Source: an uncultured Cloacibacillus sp. (GTDB lineage: Bacteria; Synergistota; Synergistia; Synergistales; Synergistaceae). From it: a stretch of DNA of 19,903 nucleotides. The notes under the pieces were generated by a model. That model was given only the letters and a program-made list of their open reading frames with translations, searched no databases and had not been told where the DNA came from. The stretch is taken from contig URAG01000040.1 of the NCBI GenBank assembly GCA_900545755.1, positions 1 through 19,903 of the forward strand, in the 5' to 3' direction. Shown here piece by piece: positions 14,524-19,903 of this stretch (position 1 is its first letter; the number at the start of each line of letters is the position of its first letter). A program made the position numbers and the translations under genes.

Positions 14524-15762
14524 TTAGCAGATAGGGCCGCGGCTCAGCGGCATCGACATGCAGCGCGGGCCCCCGCGTCCGCGCCCTAGCTCCGGCCCTT
14601 CTAGTTCGAGCACCTCGACCCCGTTGTCGCGCAGCAGTTTCGCTGCGTTGACATTGCGGTTGTATGTCACGACTTTGCCCGGTGCGACTGCTAGCGTGTT
14701 GCAGCCGTCATGCCACTGCTCGCGCGCCGTCTCGGCCGCATCGCGTCCGTTCATTACGATAAGGCGCAGCTTTTCGACTCCGAGCGTCTCGGCGACGGCG
14801 TTCTGCCAATCTTTTTTCTGTTCCAGCTTCAAGAGTATTCCTTCGTCTGAGTAATCGAGCTGCCAGACCTTGAGCTGTTCGAGGAGCGGTGGATATATAC
14901 AGAAAGCATCTTTGTCGACCATCGTAAAAACGGTGTCGAGGTGCATACAGTAGCGCCCACGCGGTATCTCGAATGCGAAGACGCGCTTTATCGATGTCTT
15001 CGCCGCAAGGTTGCGCCCAATGCGCTGCACCGTTGTCGGCGCCGTCCGCTGTGAGACGCCTATAGCAACCGCCTTATCGGACAGTACAAGTATGTCGCCG
15101 CCCTCTACCTTCTGCGGCCACACCTCGTCCGGCGCGTCTCCGAAAAGTATGCGCATCCCGGCAAATCTTGGATGGAAGCGCACTATGTATTTCCAGTACA
15201 ACGGTTCTATTCTGCGCGCTTCAAATGTCATCTGTCCGAAGATTATTCCGTCTGCGACCATAATTGCAGGGTCACGTTGAAAATACAGGTTCGGTATTGG
15301 GTGTATGACGAATGTGCTGCCGTTCGCAACGGTAGCTACAAGGCTCAGCGTGCGACCGCAGACGCCCCTAAGTTCCTCTTTCGTCCAACCTTCTATCAAA
15401 TGGTCGACAAGCTGCTGCTCAGGCATTTCCATAAGTGCGGGACGAAAAGCGTCGGAGACACGCCTGTCAAGGCATTCAAAGCGAAAGATGTCGTTTATAA
15501 GCTCTTCTTTCACGTCAGGGCGGGCTATTGTCTCGGCGAGAGTTTTGTTGAAATAGAGTACTTCCGTGCCGTTGTCTTGCAGTATCTTCGCAAAGCTGTC
15601 GTGCTCGCGCTGCGCTTGTTCGAGCCAAAGGAGGTCATCGAAGAGAAGCTCGTCCATGTTGTCTATCGTCAACCTGTCGATCTCTTTCCCGGGACGATGA
15701 AGCATGACCTGCTTAAGATGTCCTGTTTCAGAAAATACACTAAACTCAGATTTCTGGTTCAT
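14524..15762 (-). CDS. arcA: Arginine deiminase
   Basis: A 412-aa cytoplasmic enzyme that hydrolyses arginine to citrulline and ammonia, the first step of the ATP-yielding arginine deiminase pathway. The family signatures are in order: GHLKQVMLHRPGKE at the N terminus, LYFQRDP (about 158-164), KVEGGDILVL, MHLDTVFTMVD with the catalytic His, and GRGGPRCMSMPL with catalytic Cys401 near the C terminus. Length matches the usual 405-420. The ATG at 15762 has a near-perfect AAGGAGGT site 5 nt upstream, stronger than any other gene here, which suggests high expression. Its promoter region carries an inverted repeat over the core elements. arcA heads a two-gene operon with argF/arcB. Confidence 0.97.
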   Translation of the reverse strand: MNQKSEFSVFSETGHLKQVMLHRPGKEIDRLTIDNMDELLFDDLLWLEQAQREHDSFAKILQDNGTEVLYFNKTLAETIARPDVKEELINDIFRFECLDRRVSDAFRPALMEMPEQQLVDHLIEGWTKEELRGVCGRTLSLVATVANGSTFVIHPIPNLYFQRDPAIMVADGIIFGQMTFEARRIEPLYWKYIVRFHPRFAGMRILFGDAPDEVWPQKVEGGDILVLSDKAVAIGVSQRTAPTTVQRIGRNLAAKTSIKRVFAFEIPRGRYCMHLDTVFTMVDKDAFCIYPPLLEQLKVWQLDYSDEGILLKLEQKKDWQNAVAETLGVEKLRLIVMNGRDAAETAREQWHDGCNTLAVAPGKVVTYNRNVNAAKLLRDNGVEVLELEGPELGRGRGGPRCMSMPLSRGPIC

Positions 15763-15820
15763 TTTTACCTCCTTTTTAACTTCCGTAGCACGGATATAAA
15801 ATTACGGTATTTGTTATTAC

Positions 15821-15830
15821 TTTGCGCAAA
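15821..15830. promoter_or_regulatory. TTTGCGCAAA palindrome in the arcA leader
   Basis: A perfect 10-bp palindrome about 25-30 bp downstream of the predicted arcA transcription start. It could be a second operator or chance. Low confidence. Confidence 0.25.
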
Positions 15831-15858
15831 AAAACTGGATTATCAACGCTACGTTCTT

Positions 15859-15887
15859 ATCTTATATTTTTCTTGAAGATAAGTCAA
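15859..15887 (-). promoter_or_regulatory. arcA promoter overlapped by an 8+8 bp inverted repeat
   Basis: On the minus strand TTGACT (15882-15887), a 17-bp spacer and TAAGAT (15859-15864) form the core promoter. CTTATCTT and AAGATAAG (arms at 15876-15883 and 15856-15863, 12-nt spacer, centres 20 bp apart) form a perfect dyad covering both elements, an operator-like geometry. The leader is about 90 nt. Confidence 0.6.
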
Positions 15888-15891
15888 CAGA

Positions 15892-15925
15892 AAAAATAAA
15901 AAGATATTATGAACTTTTTATTTTT
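15892..15925 (-). terminator. AT-only hairpin terminator overlapping the ispG stop codon
   Basis: On the minus strand AAAAATAAAAAG and CTTTTTATTTTT are perfect 12-bp arms with a 10-nt loop, running straight into TTTTTATTTTTT-type sequence. The ispG TAA (15918-15920) lies inside the first arm. The stem is AT-rich, so strength is uncertain. Confidence 0.6.
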
Positions 15926-16979
15926 GTTGGTTTACAAGGGGGGCAAATTCACGCTTTATGATTTCGTCAAAATCATCCATCGCTCCGCGGCATACAAAAG
16001 CGCCTTTCTTGAACACTATGAAGCCGTCAGGGCATCCCGCAACGCCGAAATCCGCGCCTGCCGCCTCCTTTGGCCCGTTGACCTCGCATCCCATGACCGC
16101 GACTGCGACTCCAGACGCGGCAGCTGGCGGCAGTATTTTTTTCAGCCGCGAGACTAGCTCGGAGACTTCTACGCGGCGGCGGCCGCAGGTCGGACAGCTC
16201 ACAAGTTCCCAGCCGCGGCTGCGAAGGCCGAGCGCCTTGAGGATGTTGTAACCGGTTTCGACCTCTTCTTCGCCAGGAGCGGTGAGGCTGACGCGCAGCG
16301 TATCGCCCACTCCCTGAGCAAGCATGAGCGCGATGCCGGCCGAGCCCTTGACGACTCCTGAGTTTCCGTTGCCTGCCTCCGTTATTCCAACGTGGAGCGG
16401 GAACGGATATTTGTTCGCAAGCAGAAGGTTCGCGCGCACCGTTTCCGCTATCGACGAAGATTTTGCCGAAATGATGATATTCGAGAAACCGTTGTCGAGC
16501 AGCAGGCGGAGCTGCTCTTCAACTGCAAGGACTAGAGCCGCGCCGCGGTCGCCGCGGCATCGTTCAAGCTGTGCGTTGCCTAGCGAGCCGCCGTTGGCAC
16601 CAATGCGTATGACTACGCCGTTCGCCTCCGCAGCAGCGACTACTTCCTTCAATCCAGCCTCGTGGCTCATGTTGCCGGGGTTTATGCGCACCGAAGGACA
16701 TCCTGCTTCGATGGCGGCGAGCGCGAGCCTATGGTCGAAGTGTATGTCGGCCATCAGGGTCAGCCGCGACGACTTAACGAGTGAGGCGAAAGCGGGAGCG
16801 AGCGAAATATCCGGCAACGCTACGCGCGCGAGCTCACAGCCGGCGGCGGAGAGACGTTCTGTCTCGTCCAGGCAGGCCGGAAGGTCGATCAGCCTGCTTT
16901 TGAGCATGCTCTCAACCCTAACGGGCGCGCCGCCACCAATCTTCAATCCGTTTATCGTTACAGAGCGAGCGCTTCCCAT
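15918..16979 (-). CDS. ispG: 4-hydroxy-3-methylbut-2-enyl diphosphate synthase (IspG/GcpE)
   Basis: Fe-S enzyme of the MEP isoprenoid pathway, converting methylerythritol cyclodiphosphate to HMBPP. The ATG at 16979 has GGAGG 9 nt upstream, giving 353 aa. An in-frame GTG at 17000 would cover that site. Family segments are present: ADIHFDHRLAL (78-88), VRINPGNM, IRIGANGGSL, HVGITEAGNGNSG and GDTLRVSLTAP. The 4Fe-4S ligands are CPTC (Cys262, Cys265) and GCEVNGPKEA (Cys298, Glu305). The N-terminal substrate loop is unusual. VESMLKSRLIDL stands where the family normally has VQSM followed by Thr-rich TNT-T-D, and GPKEA replaces GPGEA. Despite this the enzyme looks complete. It is last in the cdsA-dxr-rseP-ispG operon, 25 bases after rseP. 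Confidence 0.92.
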   Translation of the reverse strand: MGSARSVTINGLKIGGGAPVRVESMLKSRLIDLPACLDETERLSAAGCELARVALPDISLAPAFASLVKSSRLTLMADIHFDHRLALAAIEAGCPSVRINPGNMSHEAGLKEVVAAAEANGVVIRIGANGGSLGNAQLERCRGDRGAALVLAVEEQLRLLLDNGFSNIIISAKSSSIAETVRANLLLANKYPFPLHVGITEAGNGNSGVVKGSAGIALMLAQGVGDTLRVSLTAPGEEEVETGYNILKALGLRSRGWELVSCPTCGRRRVEVSELVSRLKKILPPAAASGVAVAVMGCEVNGPKEAAGADFGVAGCPDGFIVFKKGAFVCRGAMDDFDEIIKREFAPLVNQQK

Positions 16980-17004
16980 TTTAATCAGCCTCCGATGCAC
17001 TTAG

Positions 17005-18063
17005 TTATAGGTTGGAAAAGAACAGCCTAAAAATATCTTTGCCAGTGACGAGCGCGATCAACGCTATGAGCACGATGAAGCCGCCGTAGTGGATTACCGT
17101 CTCGACCTTTTCGGGGACTTTGCGCCTGGTCACCATCTCGATGAGGACGAATACTATGCGCCCTCCGTCAAGAGCTGGGAACGGCAGAAGGTTCAGCAGC
17201 CCGAGGTTGAGGTTAATGATGCCTAGGAAGCCGATGAATGCCCAGAAGCCCGCTGTAAAAGCGTCGCCAGCCATCACTGCAATGCCGACCGGCCCCGTGA
17301 CGTCGGCCTCCATGCGTCCCGTGACCGTGAGCCACAGACTGCGCAGTATCGTTATGCTCATATTCCACGAATAGCTGAATGACGCGCCAAGCGCCTGGAT
17401 GATCGGGTATTTTTTGTATGGCGGCTGAACGCCGAGCAGCCTTCCGCCTGCTTCTTCGGAATAAGGGATATTTATGGAAAGTTTCTGTTCTTTCCCGTCG
17501 CGGGATATTACGATATCGAATTTATCGCCGACTTTGCTCTCGCTGCGAAGAGTCTTCTGGATATCCCCCCACCTACCGAGCGGCTTGCCGTCGATGCTTT
17601 TGATTACGTCGCCGCTTTTTAGCCCGGCAGTATAGGCTGGTGTGTTATCCATGATATTGCCGAGCTGCGGCGCGCTCATGTCGTAGGCGCCGTGTCCCGA
17701 GAGGTAAAACGCCGTGAGCAGCCATGCGAGCGCTATGTTGACGGCTGCGCCAGCGCCCATTATCAGTATGCGCTCCCACGGCTTCTTGTTCACGAGCGAG
17801 CGGCTCGTGTCACAGTGATGAGGCTCGGACTGTTCGGATTCATCGTCGGCGTCCTCGCCCTCGAGCTTCACGTAGCCGCCTATCGGGAAGGCACGGAACG
17901 AATACTGCGTTTCGCCGGCCTTGCGATGCCACAGTTCCGGCCCCATACCGAAGGAGAATTCATGCACGAGGACGCCGCGGAAGCGCGCGGCGAGAAAATG
18001 TCCACCCTCGTGTGAAATGACGCATATCCCTATGACGATTAGGAAAGATATCAGACTTATCAA
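17005..18063 (-). CDS. rseP: Site-2 intramembrane zinc metalloprotease (RseP family)
   Basis: Membrane protease of the M50 family; in E. coli it cleaves the anti-sigma factor RseA and remnant signal peptides. The 352-aa protein has the zinc motif HEGGH (18-22) in its first membrane segment, GGYVKLEGE (62-70), one PDZ domain (about 130-205, with TPAYTAGLKSGDVIKSIDGK), and the third ligand region NLLPFPALDGGR (291-302). E. coli RseP has two PDZ domains and about 450 residues; the shorter one-PDZ form is common outside Proteobacteria. A polar insert (DADDESEQSEPHHCDTS) follows the GGY motif. The TTG at 18063 abuts the dxr stop and has GGAGG 9 nt upstream. Targets are unknown; the membrane protein next to the sigma gene would be one candidate. 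Confidence 0.92.
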   Translation of the reverse strand: MISLISFLIVIGICVISHEGGHFLAARFRGVLVHEFSFGMGPELWHRKAGETQYSFRAFPIGGYVKLEGEDADDESEQSEPHHCDTSRSLVNKKPWERILIMGAGAAVNIALAWLLTAFYLSGHGAYDMSAPQLGNIMDNTPAYTAGLKSGDVIKSIDGKPLGRWGDIQKTLRSESKVGDKFDIVISRDGKEQKLSINIPYSEEAGGRLLGVQPPYKKYPIIQALGASFSYSWNMSITILRSLWLTVTGRMEADVTGPVGIAVMAGDAFTAGFWAFIGFLGIINLNLGLLNLLPFPALDGGRIVFVLIEMVTRRKVPEKVETVIHYGGFIVLIALIALVTGKDIFRLFFSNL

Positions 18064-19230
18064 CTATTTGTGCCTCCGCTGAATTTTTTTGCATTTTCCG
18101 TCCGCGGCACGCCGACCTTCATCGACGAGCGCGACCGCCTCTTCAAGCGACGACGGCGCACCGCCGCGGTATTCTTCGAGCACCGACGATATGAGGCGCG
18201 CCGTGTCAAAAAAGGAAATGGTTCCGTTCAGGAAACTTTCTACGGCGCTTTCGTCCGCGCCGACCAGCAGCGCTGGATACGCGCCGCCCATGCGTCCAGC
18301 CTCGCGCGCAAGCGCGAAGCATGGGAAACGTTTTTCGTCTATCTCACTGAATTGCAGATTCCACGCTGACGGCTCAATCGGAGCGAACCCCCTAGCCTCA
18401 AGCGGCAGCCTGCGCGGCCAAGCTATCGCCGCGGCGGCGGGGAGACGCATATCCGCCTGCGAAAGCAGCAGCTTCGCCGTGCCGTCTATAAACTCTACGA
18501 CGCCGTGTATCTGCGACTTCGGGTGTACGAGCGCGCCCACCTTCTCCGCTGGCAGGCCGAAAAGTTGCATCGCTTCGATGCACTCGATGCCTTTGTTCAT
18601 CAGCGTCGCGCTGTCTATCGTTATTTTCGGCCCCATCTTCCATACGGGATGGTGCAGAGCCTCCTCTGCGGTCACCTTTTCCATCCGCTCCGCCGTATAG
18701 TCGCGGAACGGACCGCCGGAGGCCGTCAGCCATACGCGCGAGACTTCTTCTTTCTCTGTGTCGCGCATACACTGCCAGACGGCGCTATGCTCGCTGTCTA
18801 TAGGGCGCAGCTGCCCGCGCCGCTTGACGAGCGGCATGACCCACGGGCCGCCGACCACTATGCTTTCCTTATTTGCGAGGGAAACGTCTATTCCGCGTTC
18901 GAGCGCCGCCTGGAGCGCCTTTATCGCCGTGATGCCTGACGAAGCGAATACGGCGTGATCGACGCGCTCGTCAAGGACCATATCGGTAAGCGCCGCCTCG
19001 CCCGTCATGCAGGCGAAGCCCTCCTCGCGCCACGCGTTGGAGTCAGGCTCGGTGAGACAGAGTATTTTCGCGCCGTGCCTGCGTCCAAGCTCCACGAGCT
19101 TCTTCGCGTCGCGCCGTGCTGCTAACGCAGTAATTTCGAAAATTTCCGGAAAACGCGCGCATATGTCGAGTACAGAGCCGCCGACGCTGCCCGTCGCTCC
19201 GGTTATCGCGAGACATATCTTATCCGTCAC
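18064..19230 (-). CDS. dxr: 1-deoxy-D-xylulose 5-phosphate reductoisomerase (Dxr/IspC)
   Basis: NADPH-dependent enzyme making 2-C-methyl-D-erythritol 4-phosphate, the committed MEP-pathway step. The 388-aa protein shows GATGSVGGSVLDI (11-23, Rossmann nucleotide site), SLANKESIVVGG (116-127), metal-binding IDSEHSAVWQC (143-153, with Asp144 and Glu146), TASGGPFRDY and HPVWKMGPKITIDSATLMNK with the following GIE. Length is normal. The GTG at 19230 follows the cdsA TAA directly, and the purine-rich GGTGGG at the cdsA end is the likely ribosome binding site. dxr lies between cdsA and rseP, a common bacterial arrangement. Confidence 0.96.
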   Translation of the reverse strand: MTDKICLAITGATGSVGGSVLDICARFPEIFEITALAARRDAKKLVELGRRHGAKILCLTEPDSNAWREEGFACMTGEAALTDMVLDERVDHAVFASSGITAIKALQAALERGIDVSLANKESIVVGGPWVMPLVKRRGQLRPIDSEHSAVWQCMRDTEKEEVSRVWLTASGGPFRDYTAERMEKVTAEEALHHPVWKMGPKITIDSATLMNKGIECIEAMQLFGLPAEKVGALVHPKSQIHGVVEFIDGTAKLLLSQADMRLPAAAAIAWPRRLPLEARGFAPIEPSAWNLQFSEIDEKRFPCFALAREAGRMGGAYPALLVGADESAVESFLNGTISFFDTARLISSVLEEYRGGAPSSLEEAVALVDEGRRAADGKCKKIQRRHK

Positions 19231-19903
19231 TTATCCCACCAGCTCGAAAATTACAAATGCTAGCGTGCTGTTCACAAGTATGCTGTCGAACCTGTCGAGC
19301 ATGCCTCCGTGCCCCGGGATTATATTCCCCGTGTCCTTAACTCCTGCCTCACGCTTGAGCACCGACTCTCCAAGGTCGCCGAGCTGCCCGGCGACGCCGC
19401 AGAGCAGTCCGAGCAGAAGCAGCGGCATTGGAGGAAAGGAGAATATCAGAGCGAGCAGACCGCCGCACATAAGGCTAGCCGCCGCCCCGCCGGCGAAACC
19501 CTCCCATGTCTTATGTGGGCTGACCTGGCTGCAAAGCGGCGTCCTGCCGAGATGGCTGCCCGTAAAATAGGCCGCGACGTCACAGCACCACGTGCAGAAA
19601 AAGAGCGTGAGCAGAAACATCGCGCCGTGCTCGCGCATACGTATCAGCATCATGAAGGTCCACGGCAAGACGATGTAGACGATGCCCCCTACCGTCGCTC
19701 CTACCGATGCGAGCGCGTCGCTCTCGCCAGAAACCTGACGGCGCAGGACCTCGAGGAACAGCGCTATGAAGGCGACGGCCGATATGGAGCATAGTATCGA
19801 CGTCAAATCCATGAGGCCTAGCGATGTGCCGAATAGGATAAAGACCGCCGCCCCCATAACTAGCCGCGGCGACGAATGGACGCGCGGCGACTGGAGTTTG
19901 TGG
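19231..19903 (-). CDS. cdsA: Phosphatidate cytidylyltransferase (CdsA), 5' end outside the window
   Basis: CdsA makes CDP-diacylglycerol from phosphatidate and CTP in the inner membrane, feeding phospholipid synthesis. The frame stays open to the window edge, giving 223 residues; full-length members are about 260-285, so roughly 40-60 N-terminal residues are missing. An internal ATG at 19857 is not the start. Several membrane segments are visible (for example PWTFMMLIRM, MFLLTLFFCTWCCDVAAYF, LLLLGLLCGVAG). The family signature is clear: CDVAAYFTGSHLGR, VSPHKTWEGFAGG, GDLGESVLKREAGVKDTG and PGHGGMLDRFDSIL. The stop codon abuts the dxr start. An uppS gene is often next upstream but cannot be seen here. 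Confidence 0.94.
   Translation of the reverse strand, partial: HKLQSPRVHSSPRLVMGAAVFILFGTSLGLMDLTSILCSISAVAFIALFLEVLRRQVSGESDALASVGATVGGIVYIVLPWTFMMLIRMREHGAMFLLTLFFCTWCCDVAAYFTGSHLGRTPLCSQVSPHKTWEGFAGGAAASLMCGGLLALIFSFPPMPLLLLGLLCGVAGQLGDLGESVLKREAGVKDTGNIIPGHGGMLDRFDSILVNSTLAFVIFELVG

Noticed and set aside
16324..17004. 226-codon open frame on the plus strand
   Set aside because: Antisense to ispG, with Ala/Ser/Arg-rich low-complexity translation typical of a shadow frame.
18089..18700. 203-codon open frame on the plus strand
   Set aside because: Antisense to dxr, which has complete catalytic motifs. No independent evidence for a gene.
1..19903. CRISPR arrays, insertion sequences and prophage genes
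   Set aside because: No regularly spaced direct repeats, transposase motifs or phage structural genes were seen on either strand.

Overview
The window looks like chromosomal DNA of a GC-rich, diderm (LPS-making), amino-acid-fermenting anaerobe. The best guess is Synergistota, of the Cloacibacillus/Synergistes kind. The reasons are an LPS/outer-membrane assembly cluster, an arginine deiminase operon, a selenium gene (selD), MEP-pathway genes and Lrp/AsnC regulators. The assignment is inferred from gene content and protein style; no database was searched.

Layout. Positions 1-2151 hold the 3' end of selD (+), a small membrane-protein gene (-), and two closely paralogous Lrp/AsnC regulators (+), each with its own extended -10 promoter. 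A bidirectional terminator near 2185-2223 separates them from a long minus-strand block. Read in its transcription direction (high to low coordinates), that block runs: histidine phosphatase, sigma-70-family factor, single-span membrane protein, bamA, an unknown exported protein, lpxD, lpxC, fabZ, lpxA, kdsC and an lptF/lptG-type permease. From bamA onward the genes overlap or nearly touch (ATGA and TTGA junctions), so they are probably co-transcribed and translationally coupled. Together they insert outer-membrane proteins (BamA), build the first steps of lipid A (LpxA, LpxC, LpxD), supply 3-hydroxyacyl-ACP dehydratase activity (FabZ), make Kdo (KdsC) and export LPS (LptF/G).

Upstream of the block are tRNA-Gly(CCC) and tRNA-Thr(CGT), transcribed together from one promoter into a clear terminator. 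Next comes about 0.8 kb without an intact gene. It contains a decayed reading frame in at least three frames, with a weak resemblance to RES-domain toxins. Positions 13503-15762 hold the arginine pair argF/arcB and arcA. A TTGACT promoter precedes arcA, and an 8+8 bp dyad spans its -35 and -10 elements.

Positions 15918-19903 hold ispG, rseP, dxr and a truncated cdsA. This is an isoprenoid/phospholipid/site-2-protease operon that ends in an AT-only hairpin containing the ispG stop codon.

Most interesting points: a sigma factor plus a possible anti-sigma-like membrane protein directly ahead of bamA/lpx genes; an unrecognised exported protein in the slot often held by skp; the arcA dyad; a low-GC loop inside bamA; and the decayed gene beside the tRNAs.
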